Positions 28,501-40,400 of a stretch of DNA of 64,000 bases are shown one piece after another (positions within the stretch are counted from its first letter, which is position 1; each line of letters opens with the position of its first letter). The notes below the pieces were generated by a model, which was given only the letters and a program-made list of their open reading frames with translations, did no database searches and was not told the DNA's origin. A program made the position numbers and the translations under genes. The DNA comes from Macrostomum hystrix (Eukaryota > Platyhelminthes > Macrostomidae), in assembly GCA_950097015.1 (NCBI GenBank), contig CATNEN010000001.1:11492001-11556000 (forward strand), written 5' to 3'.

Positions 28501-31401
28501 AGGTGCCCGGCTGGCTACGAGTCCGTGAGTGCTGTCTAGCAAAGTTTGAGTAGTTTAAGGAAGAGCGAGATGTAAGAAAAGAATCGAGAAGTAACAATAG
28601 TTAACGCAAGGACCACTGGGAGTAGAAGGCCTGGAAACTAAGTTTCTTAGAAATAGTTTGGGAGGCTGGTTTTCGAAGAAAAATACAGCACGGATATTTG
28701 AATAAATGTTTTCACACTTAAATGGTGGAAATAACACGGAAACACCCACTGCTCCCAAACCGAATGACCGATTTTTATAAAAGTCCAACTTTTGGATCAA
28801 AATATTCCGCCGTAAACCATTAACCATTAACTTCCAAAGCCGTACGGGTCAGCATCGTCTAGATACTCAGCGAATCTTGTCGAAGAACCTGGCGAGAAGG
28901 ACATTGCTCTGTGTGAACCTTTATGGCGAATCCACTCGTATAACCGTTGAGAAAAGAAAAAAAGATAAATTTAGTGATTTAATAAATATAATAGTCAAAA
29001 ATAATAGCCACGATTACATAAAAAATTTGTGAGCAGAAAGTTTTGCCTATATTGCTGTTTTTTTGCCACCAGACACCCCGACTAGAATCTTTGAATATCT
29101 CGATCTCGACGCAGTCGATGTTTTCTGATTCCATAAGTTGTTTGATCGGATGGAGCGGAAAATTAAAACAGTTTTCTGGATATTAATGGCGATTTGTTGA
29201 ATATTTTAGATATACCGAAAAAAATAAAAACAATTTATATTTTTTTTTTCTACTCGAATATGGTGGTCCATGATTTAACGTCGTATGAAGATGACTACAC
29301 CGTCGCAACCTGTTTAAAACCTGTCAATCAATGCCACCGCATCTCCAGGTGAAGCTGCTGACGGTGGAGGGCAGTCGCGGCAGCCGCTGCTACGAGCGCC
29401 GCAAGAGCTGCTGGCTTTTCTTCTCTTGCCACGCTGGCACCGACTGTTACGAGAGTGTCAGCACGCTAGACTCGTTCTGGTGCGCCGCGTCTAGAACTGG
29501 ACGACTGCCGCCCAGCTCGGGAATGACCTACGGCGGTTCGTTCTCGCCTAGGTGAGATTATCAGAGAGAGTGGCAGACGTACCTGTACACACACCTGTGA
29601 CACGTGAGGCAAAAAGCAGTCAGATTTTAGGCAGTTTTAATAATTTTTAACGTTTTGTCTTCGACAAGAATCGCTGCCCTGTAAAATCGCTGCGGCTGCT
29701 TCTTCGGCGGGTTTTTTGTGCAAAATAGGAGTGGAATCTACCAAAATCCCCCCTATCTCGCAAGAGTTAAAGAAACCACCCAGGAAGCAGCCGATGTAAC
29801 CGTAAATTGTGCGGAAACCGCCGAAGAATCACCCGAACCAGTGGCCCATGGGACAACCAGAGAATTATTTACGGGCGATTCCTCGGCGGTTTCTGAGCAT
29901 GGAATCTTCCGAACTGGAGGATTCTTTAGGTGATTCGATTTCGCCACCAAGAAGCACCGATAAAACGCCCAGTTGGGTAGATTCTAAGCATGGAATCATC
30001 CGATTGGTATGTTTCCAGCGTTCGGCTGTTTCTTTTTCTGGAAACACCGCAGATTCCAACTGGAATCACCCAAAGAAACATCCCTATTTTTTAGCGGGTT
30101 AATATCTTGACGATGCTGACTCGTACGGCTTTGGAAGTTAGTTCATCGTATGGGGCGGAAAATTTTAATCCAAATGGTGGACTTTCACAAAAATCGGTCA
30201 TGTGTTGTCCTTCCCCAGGTTCAGCAATCCAACTACAGATGCCAAGGCCTGCGGCGACGGCTATCGACCGTACCTGATCGCTCGCGACATCAGCATCTGC
30301 CTTAGCGCCGACATGCAACAGCAGTCGCTGGGATCCCGGCTGCCACTGGGCGGCCTCTTCACTTGCCAGGCTGGCAACCCGCTGGCCGAAGCTGGCAGGC
30401 CCATTGTCGCCTCGAGCCGGATGCTCCTAGCCAGCGCACCTGGCAGTTCGCCGAAGCGCTGCCCGGACGGCTTCACTCAGTCAACCATCGATGTGGTTGA
30501 CGGCTGCGAGTTGATGCAGTGCGTTCGGGCCAGCTCAGATAGTTCAAGGCGGTTTGCGGTCAAGAGGCCACCGTTTGAATCCGCCGACTATAAGTATTCC
30601 GGAGCCCCGGTGACCATGGTTGAAGAAGGCGGCAGACGATGGATATATAACGGCAGCATCTGGGTAAGTCCAGGAACCCTGTCGTCTGCGTGTGTTTCCT
30701 GCACGGCTTTTGGGTAAGATAGCTAATTAATCTCCCGTTAGACAGCTAGTTAATCTCCAGAACTAATTGAGCTCCACCTGCTAGACACAGTTAATTAAGC
30801 TCCACCCCACCTGTTAGACAGAGCTAATTAAGCTCCACCCCACCTGTTAGACAGAGCTAATTAAGCTCCACCCCACCTGTTAGACAGAGCTAATTAAGCT
30901 CCACCTGTTAGACAGAGCTAATTAAGCTCCACCTGTTAGACAGAGCTAATTAAGCTCCACCTGTTAGACAGAGCTAATTAAGCTCCACCTGTTAGACAGA
31001 GCTAATTAAGCTCCACCTGTTAGACAGCTAATTAAGCGTCATCATCCTCCGTCACGGCACAGCTCTACGTCGGCTACTTCGGCTCCCGGCTGTCCGCAGC
31101 AGTCGACTTCAGAGATTCGCAGGTGAGCGGCGGTTATTCCGCGGGTTCAATCGGAGGCTTGGTGGCGTTAGTGGCAGCCACCTGCTTGGCAGTTCTCATT
31201 GTGGGCATTTTGGCCTACAAGAAACTGCGCAACAGGCTGAGCCGTCGACAAAGTCGCGGACCCTATCGACGCCTGGACGACGAAACTGCCAGCACGCTGG
31301 CGAACGGTGGGCAAGGCTCGTATGGCACAGTCGGGGCCTGCGACGGCACAATGGACACGGTGCCGGCTGTTCAGCCACAAGGGCCAGCCAGCAATGTCTA
31401 A
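25558..31401 (+). CDS. MPEG1: Macrophage-expressed gene 1 / perforin-2 (7 exons, 755 aa)
   Basis: Exons: 25558-25711, 26381-26819, 27402-27848, 28284-28524, 29349-29551, 30219-30663, 31063-31401; every junction is GT-AG and keeps frame. The order is a hydrophobic signal peptide, the G-G-G-W-D-N-L-R-N block, a MACPF domain with F-G-T-H-V-V-T-S-V-D-A-G-A (about residues 207-220), a Cys-rich P2-type region, one transmembrane helix (about 672-694) and a 61-residue cytosolic tail with Y-R-R-L. The family is a pore-forming innate effector stored in endolysosomal or phagosomal membranes and acting on engulfed bacteria after proteolytic release. The tail YxxL fits endolysosomal sorting (inference). 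The start follows CACCCAGCAG, a possible cis- or trans-splice acceptor. Length is close to vertebrate MPEG1 (about 716 aa). Key motifs are intact, so it is probably functional. Confidence 0.93.
25950..26160 (+). mobile_element. SINE family B, MPEG1 intron 1
   Basis: The head has AGTAGCAGAGCGGTTAACGC and a B box altered to GCTCGATCCC. The body is truncated after GATGTACACACC. Confidence 0.88.
27112..27240. repeat. MPEG1 intron 2 array, 16-bp unit, about 8 copies
   Basis: The unit is GGGGCGTCACTACCAC with TTC, GAT and AGG variants. It lies about 160 nt before the exon 3 acceptor. Confidence 0.92.
27935..28225 (+). mobile_element. SINE family B, MPEG1 intron 3
   Basis: Head GGTCGGTGGCAGAGCGGTCT, B-box region GAGCTCGATTCC, body and 3' end TGATGTGCCATTGCCCGCAG. 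It ends about 60 nt before exon 4. Confidence 0.92.
28735..29160. mobile_element. Diverged foldback-family element, MPEG1 intron 4
   Basis: CAAACCGAATGACCGATTTT and AAAGTCCAACTTTTGGATCA on the left, and GAATCTTTGAATATCTCGAT with CGATGTTTTCTGATTC on the right, match the element at 19250-19500. Here the arms are further apart and partly decayed. Confidence 0.65.
29720..30095. mobile_element. Possible decayed non-autonomous element, MPEG1 intron 5
   Basis: GGAATCTACC near 29733 and GGTAGATTC near 29976 are inverted. AGCATGGAATCTTCCGA and AGCATGGAATCATCCGA are direct repeats about 93 bp apart. The boundaries cannot be fixed. Confidence 0.3.
30100..30216. mobile_element. Foldback-family arm abutting the MPEG1 exon 6 acceptor
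   Basis: TTGGAAGTTAGTTCATCGTA, GGCGGAAAATTTTAATCCAA and ACAAAAATCGGTCATG are the inverted form of the 19250 family. The similarity runs to within about 15 nt of TTCCCCAG, the exon 6 acceptor. Confidence 0.65.
30725..31035. repeat. MPEG1 intron 6 minisatellite, about 28-bp unit
   Basis: Units carry CACCTGTTAGACAGAGCTAA followed by TTAAGCTC. It fills most of the intron 30664-31062, about 10 copies. Confidence 0.94.
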
Positions 31402-31595
31402 ATGCCACTGATTGAAAACTAAGTTACAATTGCGAAAGAGAGTTTAGCTGAAGACTTTTTTTACAATAGAAATCCAGGCCAGCTGAATCAGCGAAGGCAC
31501 AATATGCTTGTTATCCCAATTAACAATACTTGCTGATTCTCGATACGATAAAAGTATGGGATGCGCTATGGGATGACAATGATAAAAATTATCAT

Positions 31596-31601
31596 AATAA
31601 A
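31596..31601 (+). terminator. Candidate MPEG1 polyadenylation signal
   Basis: AATAAA lies 195 nt after the MPEG1 stop and just before an inverted SINE B fragment. Position is reasonable; no cleavage site can be seen. Confidence 0.4.
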
Positions 31602-31607
31602 AATAAT

Positions 31608-31725
31608 TGCAGCAGGGGCTGCGGGTAATGGCACATCGTCAGGCAGTGTGCAATCTCACTGTGCCTGAGAGGTTGGTCCTCAAGGGCCCCAAATGAACGA
31701 GGCCTCGGCGTGGAATCGTGGAAGC
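31608..31725 (-). mobile_element. SINE family B fragment, reverse
   Basis: GCAGGGGCTGCGGGTAATGG, GTCAGGCAGTGTGCAATCTC and GAGGCCTCGGCGTGGAATCG are inverted family B pieces with an internal deletion. Confidence 0.75.
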
Positions 31726-32560
31726 TAAAAAACTTTTATCAAGAAGAAGACAAAAATGTTTTTAAACGTTTTTTTAGTCAGTAAATTTTAATTAGCAAAC
31801 TCGCAAGGCCGATTTATTGAATTTATTTATTTTTTTATCAATTTCATAAGAAAATACACTATATATGAATAAGCAGTAAAAATGGCAAAAATGAAGAACA
31901 GTAATTCAATATTTACTACTCTTTATCGACATCTGAAGCAAAAGAATTCGCGCCAACTTAATATTATTTTCTGGTCGCATTTCAACAGTTAATAGGTTTG
32001 ACTTTTGTTTAAAAAATAATGGATAACAACATATTTGGCGCCAATTCAAAGTATTTGCACCAAATAAACAATAAGATAATTGCCAGACCCACTGTTCAGT
32101 TCTTTAGCACCGCTGTTTTGTTTAAGCACTTTACATGAAACCAAAAAATCGATCAGCAACAAAGGAAACTAAATATTACTCGAGTATGTTTCAAGCGCGC
32201 AAAATCACAGTTTATTCCCGACTAAACACAAAATACCCTACTTATAGTAGTGTGATAAACAAATAAACCTATATTTTATAGCCAATAGGGTACCCGAATA
32301 TCTTTAAGTAGAATCTTATTTGTTTCAGTAGCAAATATGACAAATAAAGTCACCAAATAGGTTTTAGCAGCGGGCAGGTAGGCATCCATATCAGAAAATT
32401 ATAAATCTAAAACAATTAGATAAAGCTACACAAGATGGGGAAGTGACACGATTGCAGCAGCTATGATTATGAAGGCGAGAAAGTAACATGAAGACACTGC
32501 AACAGGTGAACAGTGTGCCTATTGTACTGATCCTTGCTCTTTTAGAAATTTCTACTCAAC
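31726..32560. other. AT-rich intergenic DNA
   Basis: No gene or tandem array is seen between MPEG1 and the next array. Confidence 0.55.
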
Positions 32561-32589
32561 TCACCAACTTAATTTATACTGTGCTGGAG

Positions 32590-33610
32590 GAAACTAGTCA
32601 ATATCTACTGTACTCAAACCTATTCAATTCTCTATTGTACTCAAACCTACTCAATCTCTACTGTACTCAAACCTACTCATCAATCTCTACTGTACTCAAA
32701 CCTACTCAATCTCTACTGTACTCAAACCTACTGTCATCAATCTCTACTGTACTCAAACATACTCATCAATCTCTACTGTACTCAAACCTACTCTCATCAA
32801 TCTCTACTGTACTCAAACCTACTGTCATCAATCTCTACTGTACTCAAACATACTCATCAATCTCTACTGTACTCAAACATACTCATCAATCTCTACTGTA
32901 CTCAAACATACTCATCAATCTCTACTGTACTCAAACCTACTCTCATCAATCTCTACTGTACTCAAACATACTCATCAATCTCTACTGTACTCAAACCTAC
33001 TCTCATCAATCTCTACTGTACTCAAACCTACTGTCATCAATCTCTACTGTACTCAAACCTACTGTCATCAATCTCTACTGTACTCAAACATACTCATCAA
33101 TCTCTACTGTACTCAAACATACTCATCAATCTCTACTGTACTCAAACATACTCATCAATCTCTACTGTACTCAAACCTACTCTCATCAATCTCTACTGTA
33201 CTCAAACATACTCATCAATCTCTACTGTACTCAAACCTACTCTCATCAATCTCTACTGTACTCAAACATACTCATCAATCTCTACTGTACTCAAACATAC
33301 TCATCAATCTCTACTGTACTCAAACATACTCATCAATCTCTACTGTACTCAAACATACTCATCAATCTCTACTGTACTCAAACCTACTCTCATCAATCTC
33401 TACTGTACTCAAACATACTCATCAATCTCTACTGTACTCAAACCTACTCATCAATCTCTACTGTACTCAAACCTACTCATCAATCTCTACTGTACTCAAA
33501 CCTACTCATCAAACTCTACTGTACTCAAATCTACTCAATATCTTCTATAACCTACTCAATCTCTACTCCAACCTACTCAATCTCTACTACAACCTACTCA
33601 ATCTCTACTT
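32590..33610. repeat. Intergenic minisatellite, about 29-bp unit, about 33 copies
   Basis: The unit is near CAATCTCTACTGTACTCAAA plus CMTACTCAT, with length variants ending ACTCTCAT or ACTGTCAT. It separates the convergent MPEG1 and SLC25A51 genes. A 374-codon frame through it is a repeat artefact. Confidence 0.94.
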
Positions 33611-33658
33611 AAACCGATACTTAAGTAGGTTGCCCCAGACAGGCTCAGCATTAGTAAT

Positions 33659-36222
33659 CTAGAACAGATAATTAGAGAAGAACTCGTAGGAGGCGGTCAC
33701 AACGCCCCAGGCCATCATGGACCTAAAGCAGTTAGGCAGGGCGCCGCGGAAGAGCCTACGAATGCTGCGACCGCGGCTGACGTATTCAACTCGGAGACAG
33801 GCCAGGCAGGAGGTGTAGGGGCCGCCAACCGTCTTCTGCATGTGGGTCTTGGCCACGTTGAACGGATAGTTGAAGATTGAGAGCAGGGCTCCGAGAGCAG
33901 CGCCGTTGGCGAAGTCTCTCAGTGGTCCCGGTCGGCCCGGAGCTCGGCTCTCCATCTCGGCTTTGAGCACAAAGTAGAGCACACTGCTGAAACCATTGCG
34001 ATAGAGAATGGCGGAGAAGCCGCGGTACCATTCCAGTAGGCCGTGCTGGCGCCACAGCTGGCCGAATGCGTGGAATGTGTGCCTGCGGTCATGCGGATCG
34101 AATGAGCGGCGTCATACACCATGAGAACGGTCATACAACTTGAGTAGGAAGGGTTATTAAAGTCGAGAAGGAATGGTCATTCAAGAGAAGGAATGGTCAT
34201 TCAAGAGAAGGAATGGTCATTCAAGAGAAGGAATGGTCATACAAGAGAAGGAATGGTCATTCAAGAGAAGGAATGGTCATACAAGAGAAGGAATGGTCAT
34301 TCAAGAGAAGGAATGGTCATTCAAGAGAAAGAATGGCCATATAAGTTGAGAAGGAAGGATCATAGAGATTGAGAAGTAATGGTCATTTAAAATGACAAGA
34401 AAGATTCATTCAAGTTGAGAAGGACGGGTCACGATTGTTGTGGAAAACGTCCAGACTTTTGGAAGAAACGATCATAATAAATAGGTCATACGGTCATGTT
34501 TATAGATACGGTCATGCTCATAGATACGGCCATGCTTATAGATACGGTCATGCTCATAGATACGGTCATGCTCATAGATACGGTCATGTTTATAGATACG
34601 GTCATGCTCATCGATACGGTCATGCTCATAGATACGGTCATGCTCATAGATACGGTCATGCTCATAGATACGGTCATGCTCATAGATACGGTCATGCTTA
34701 TAGATACGGTCATGCTTATAGATACGGTCATGCTCATAGATACGGTCATGCTCATAGATACGGTCATGCTCATAGATACGGTCATGCTTATAGATACGGT
34801 CATGTTTATAGATACGGTCATGTTTATAGATACGGTCATGTTTATAGATATGGTCATGCTCATCGATACGGTCATGCTTATCGATACGGTCATACTCAGC
34901 AGTCTCACCTGTAAGTAGCCTGATATCGTTGATCCTGCAGCAGGGTTTGGACCCGTTCCAATGGCATCAGGGAAGCTTCGCAACTGCCAGCTAAAAACGC
35001 GGCCAAAGCGTTTCGCGTTTTCGCATTCCAACTGGGCGATAGCCGAGCCAGCTCGATGGAGAAATTCGCGTAGCAACCGAATAGAAGGCTGAGATTGCAG
35101 ATGCGCTGAAGCAGAGGCGGCAGTACGCCTCTGAGTGAGATGGTGGAGGGCGGTTTTCAAGATTTAGCAGCGGATTTCTAGACTTAGGGGCGGAATTTAA
35201 TATTTAGGGGTGGATTTTAATATTTAGGGGCGGAATTTAATATTTAGGGGCGGATTTTAATATTCAGGGGCGGATTTTAATATTTAGGGGCGGAATTTAA
35301 TATTTAGGGGCGGATTTTAATATTTAGGGGCGGATTTTAATATTTAGGGGTAGATTTTAATATTTAGGGGCGGTTTTTAATATTTAGGGGCGGATTTTAA
35401 TATTTAGGGGCGGATTTTAATATTTAGGGGCGGAATTTAATATTTAGGGGTGGATTTTAATATTTAGGGGCGGATTTTAATATTTAGGGGCGGAATTTAA
35501 TATTCAGGGGCGGATTTTAATATTTAGGGGCGGAATTTAATATTTAGGGGTGGATTTTAATATTTAGAGGCGGTTTTTAATATTCAGGGGCGGATTTTAA
35601 TATTTAGGGGCGGATTTTAATATTCAGGGGCGGATTTTAATATTTAGGGGCGGATTTTAATATTTAGGGCGGATTTTAATATTCAGGGGCGGATTTTTAT
35701 ATTTAGGGCGGATTTTAATATTTAGGGGCGGATTTTTATATTTAGGGGCGGATTTTTATATTCAGGGGCGGATTTTTATATTTAGGGCGGATTTTAATAT
35801 TTAGGGGCGGATTTTTATATTTAGGGGCGGATTTTTATATTCAGGGGCGGATTTTTATATTTAGGGGCGGATTTCAATAGTTAGGGGCGGATTTCAAAAA
35901 TCAAGGGCGAATTTCTAGATCCAAGGGCGTAATTAAAAGTTTTTTTTAAACAGACATTAAAAATAGAGGATATAATATTGCGTACAGAATGTAGTCCAGT
36001 GTCTCACCGATAAACAGATAAGAATTCCTGCCTCAATACCTGATCAGCGGCCGTTCTAAACCTGATATTCAACAATTGCTGCCTGAAGATGATCTTATGC
36101 AATGGAAAGCCAACAATTACATTTGTAACGCCGGACAAGCCGCCGCAGACGAATTCCATTGAGCCATCGCGACTGCGCTGCTGCTGCTGCTGCTGTTTAA
36201 CTGGCGAGGTTGGCGACATCAT
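33659..36222 (-). CDS. SLC25A51: SLC25A51-type mitochondrial NAD carrier (3 exons, 286 aa)
   Basis: Exons on the minus strand: 36222-36008, 35130-34909, 34082-33659; splice phases agree and the total is 286 codons plus TAG. The family imports NAD into the mitochondrial matrix across the inner membrane. Three mitochondrial-carrier repeats are visible with the unusual signatures typical of SLC25A51/52 rather than canonical PxDxxK: F-P-L-H-K-I-I-F-R-Q-Q, then M-P-L-E-R-V-Q-T-L-L-Q, then Y-P-F-N-V-A-K-T-H-M-Q. G-V-L-P-P-L-L-Q-R and L-F-R-G-A-L-P-N also match family blocks. Length is close to human SLC25A51 (297 aa). ATG at 36222 is followed by a second ATG; a short Q run follows. Both introns are filled by minisatellites. 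SLC25A53 is less likely. Confidence 0.88.
34140..34340. repeat. SLC25A51 intron 2 array, 20-bp unit
   Basis: Units of GGAATGGTCATTCAAGAGAA, about 9 copies, start about 60 nt from the exon 3 acceptor on the minus strand. Confidence 0.93.
34485..34903. repeat. SLC25A51 intron 2 array, 18-bp unit, about 23 copies
   Basis: Units of GATACGGTCATGCTCATA with CTT and GTT variants reach to within a few bases of the exon 2 donor (34908). It shares GGTCAT with the neighbouring 20-bp array. Confidence 0.94.
35165..35905. repeat. SLC25A51 intron 1 minisatellite, 20-bp unit, about 37 copies
   Basis: The unit is TATTTAGGGGCGGATTTTAA. The upper part carries TTTTTATAT variants and units one base shorter. 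It fills most of intron 35131-36007. Confidence 0.95.
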
Positions 36223-36344
36223 TGTATTGGCTGGATCGCACTCTGAGCTCTGTCCAGCCTGATGCTAGCTGGACTGCTGAGCCTGTGCCCGCTGGAATCA
36301 TGTCACACAGCTGTTGCCATTGCCTGCATCCGTAAACTGTCTTC

Positions 36345-38435
36345 CTCTATTCCTACTCGTCGGTGATCTATTCCTACTCGTCTGTGATCTATTCCTACTC
36401 GTCTGTGATCTATTCCTACCTGTCTGTGATCTATTCCTACCTATCTGTTATCTATTCCTACCTGTCTGTGATCTATTCCTACCTGTCTGTGATCTCTTCC
36501 TACCTGTCTGTTATCTATTCCTACCTGTCTGTGATCTATTCCTACCTGTCTGTGATCTATTCCTACCTGTCTGTAATCCATTCCTACCTGTCTGTAATCC
36601 ATTCCTATCTGTCTGTAATCCATTCCTACCTGTCTGTGATCTATTCCTACCTGTCTGTTATCTATTCCTACCTGTCTGTTATCTACTCCTACCTGTCTGT
36701 GATCTATTCCTACCTGTCTGTTATCTATTCCTACCTGTCTGTGATCTATTCCTACCTGTCTGTGATCTCTTCCTACCTGTCTGTTATCTATTCCTACCTG
36801 TCTGTGATCTATTCCTACCTGTCTGTAATCCATTCCTACCTGTCTGTGATCTATTCCTACCTGTCTGTGATCTATTCCTACCTGTCTGTAATCCATTCCT
36901 ACCTGTCTGTGATCTATTCCTACCTGTCTGTGATCTATTCCTACCTGTCTGTAATCCATTCCTACCTGTCTGTAATCCATTCCTATCTGTCTGTAATCCA
37001 TTCCTACCTGTCTGTGATCTATTCCTACCTGTCTGTTATCTATTCCTACCTGTCTGTTATCTATTCCTACCCGTCTGTGATCTATTCCTACCTGTCTGTG
37101 ATCTATTCCTACCTGTCTGTGATCTATTCCTACCTGTCTGCGATCTATTCCTACCTGTCTGTGATCTATTCCTACCTGTCTGTTATCTATTCCTACCTGT
37201 CTGTAATCCATTCCTACCTGTCTGTGATCTATTCCTACCTGTCTGTTATCTATTCCTACCTGTCTGTGATCTATTCCTACCTGTTTGTTATCTATTCCTA
37301 CCTGTCTGTGATCTATTCCTACCTGTCTGTTATCTATTCCTACCTGTCTGTGATCTATTCCTACCTGTTTGTTATCTATTCCTACCCGTCTGTGATCTAT
37401 TCCTACCTGTCTGTGATCTATTCCTACCTGTCTGTGATCTATTCCTACCTGTCTGTGATCTATTCCTACCTGTCTGTGATCTATTCCTACCTGTCTGTTA
37501 TCTATTCCTACCTGTCTGTAATCCATTCCTACCTGTCTGTGATCTATTCCTACCTGTCTGTTATCTATTCCTACCTGTCTGTGATCTATTCCTACCTGTC
37601 TGTGATCTATTCCTACCTGTCTGTTATCTATTCCTACCTGTCTGTGATCTATTCCTACCTGTCTGTGATCTATTCCTACCTGTCTGTGATCTATTCCTAC
37701 CTGTCTCTGATCTATTCCTACCTGTCTGTGATCTATTCCTACCTGTCCGTGATCTATTCCTACCTGTCTGTGATCTATTCCTACCTGTCTGTGATCTATT
37801 CCTACCTGTCTGTTATCTTCTGTTATCTATTCCTACCTGTCTGTGATCTATTCCTACCTGTCTGTGATCTATTCCTACCTGTCTGTTATCTATTCCTACC
37901 TGTCTGTTATCTATTCCTACCTGTCTGTTATCTATTCCTACCTGTCTGTTATCTATTCCTACCTGTCTGTTATCTATTCCTACCTGTCTGTTATCTATTC
38001 CTACCTGTCTGTTATCTATTCCTACCTGTCTGTTATCTATTCCTACCTGTCTGTTATCTATTCCTACCTGTCTGTTATCTATTCCTACCTGTCTGTGATA
38101 TATTCCTACCTGTCTGTGATCTATTCCTACCTGTCTGTGATCTATTCCTACCTGTCTGTGATCTATTCCTACCAGTCTGTTATCTATTCCTACCTGTCTG
38201 TTATCTATTCCTACCTGTCTGTTATCTATTCCTACCTGTCTGTTATCTATTCCTACCTGTCTGTTATCTATTCCTACCTGTCTGTTATCTATTCCTACCT
38301 GTCTGTTATCTATTCCTACCTGTCTGTGATATATTCCTACCTGTCTGTGATCTATTCCTACCTGTCTGTGATCTATTCCTACCTGTCTGTGATCTATTCC
38401 TACCTGTCTGTGATCTATTCCTACCAGTCTTCTGT
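36345..38435. repeat. 2.1-kb minisatellite, 21-bp unit, about 100 copies
   Basis: The unit is close to ACCTGTCTGTGATCTATTCC plus T. Copies with GTTATC, GTAATCCATT and GTTTGTT variants recur in blocks, for example the same run of variants near 36570-36680 and 36950-37060. It lies 120 bp upstream of the SLC25A51 start codon. Long frames on both strands (up to 708 codons) follow from 21 being divisible by 3. Confidence 0.96.
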
Positions 38436-38439
38436 ACAG

Positions 38440-38920
38440 CAATCTGCTTGTTGGTGTTAAGACAAAATAGATACAAAGAAGCAGTTTAATAGCGGAGAAG
38501 GTTTGAGTCGGGCTCGCTATATTTTGATGCTCATATTTTCACAATTAAGCAAAAATCTTATTTGTTGCAAAACTTGAGACAAATTAGGACAAAATATGAA
38601 AACACGCATAGGTTTGGAATTTCATAAATTTTACAAAGCACAATTGAACACATCGTATTGCAAAATAGCCCCATAAACCGAACGGAAAATTGATAATCCC
38701 ACACCCAAAAGCCATCCTTTACCAATCATAGTAGCAGCAGGAGCTACAGTACTGTCAACTGATAATATTAAATTAAAGCAAAAAATGCAATTTACAGCAG
38801 CTATATTTACACCGAGAACAGAAAAAACGAACGCATAAGGCAGCAAAACACTTTGTGCGAAAGATGTGACAGACAAAAAAACTATTAAAAACTCTAATTA
38901 TAACCCCAATTTCAAAATAT
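38440..38920. other. AT-rich spacer between two 21-bp arrays
   Basis: Unique DNA with no recognised feature. Confidence 0.5.
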
Positions 38921-38924
38921 ATGC

Positions 38925-39940
38925 TTGACAACAGCAGCTACCTGATAGACATCTGCAGCTACCTGTTAGACATCTGCAGCTACCTGTTAGACATCTGCAG
39001 CTACCTGTTAGACATCTGCAGCTACCTGTTAGACCACTGCAGCTACTTGTTAGTCAACTGCAGCTACCTGTTAGACAACAGCAGCTACCTGCTAGACAAC
39101 AGCAGCTACCTGTTAGACAACAGCAGCTACCTGTTAGTCAACTGCAGCTACCTGTTAGACAACAGCAGCTACCTGTTAGACAACTGAAGCTACCTGTTAG
39201 TCAACTGCAGCTACCTGTTAGACAACTGAAGCTACCTGTTAGTCAACTGCAGCTACCTGTTAGACAACTGCAGCTACCTGTTAGACAACTGCAGCTACCT
39301 GTTAGACAACTGCAGCTACCTGCTAGACATCTGCAGCTACCTGTTAGACAACTGCAGCTACCTGTTAGACAACTGCAGCTACCTGTTAGACAACTGCAGC
39401 TACCTGTTAGACAACTGCAGCTACCTGTTAGACAACTGCAGCTACCTGCTAGACAACAGCAGCTACCTGTTAGACAACAGCAGCTACCTGTTAGACAACT
39501 GCAGCTACCTGTTAGTCAACTGCAGCTACCTGTTAGACAACTGAAGCTACCCGTTAGTCAACTGCAGCTACCTGTTAGACAACTGCAGCTACCTGTTAGA
39601 CAACAGCAGCTACCTGTTAGACAACTGCAGCTACCTGTTAGACAACTGCAGCTACCTGTTAGACAACTGCAGCTACCTGTTAGACAACTGCAGCTACCTG
39701 TTAGACAACTGCAGCTACCTGTTAGACAACTGAAGCTACCCGTTAGTCAACTGCAGCTACCTGTTAGACAACTGCAGCTACCTGTTAGACAACAGCAGCT
39801 ACCTGTTAGACAACTGCAGCTACCTGTTAGACAACTGCAGCTACCTGTTAGACAACTGCAGCTACCTGTTAGACAACTGCAGCTACCTGTTAGACAACTG
39901 CAGCTACCTGTTAGACAACTGAAGCTACCTGTTAAGACAA
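38925..39940. repeat. 1-kb minisatellite, 21-bp unit, about 48 copies
   Basis: The unit is ACCTGTTAGACAACTGCAGC plus T with TCAACTG, CATCTG and AACAGC variants. GCAGCTACCTG is invariant in most copies. Confidence 0.96.
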
Positions 39941-40400
39941 ATTTAGGTACCTTAACAGTCTAAGACATTGAAACAGCTGTCAATTTGTCCTATGTTTCTA
40001 CAAAATGCTGCAAAACCTAGAATTGAGCATAATTTCTATTGCTCTAGATTAGACATTCCCCAGGTTATCATCTCGCGTAGTTCATAAACAAAAACAAGCT
40101 AATATACACGTTGTACAGAATTTCATTCATTCTGAATGAATATATACATTTTTCACGTATAAATAAGTCGAAACAGCAAAACAAAATAGACATTAGCATC
40201 AAAGCTCGTAGACTGGTATCCGGGTGGTTTGACGTAACGGTAATTTTAGAATAGATAATAACTGATTATACAACAGATAGAAGCTTAGCTTTCATGAAGG
40301 TCGGAAAATTTCATTAGCAGATTAATTGAAAAAATGAATAACTGGCATTGAATGCGCATTCAACTACTACTACTGGCTCCAAGCAGTAAAAGCAGTAGAG

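Noticed and set aside
32488-33612. 374-codon frame and similar long frames in the 18-bp (34435-34914), 23-bp (49427-50278) and 16-bp (17204-18152) arrays
   Set aside because: Repeat artefacts lying in introns or intergenic arrays. They share no homology and are bounded by the arrays.
36314-38489. Overlapping reading frames of 510, 708, 361 and 209 codons on both strands
   Set aside because: All are translations of a 21-bp tandem array whose period is divisible by 3. Several frames are open at once and the peptides are pure repeats.
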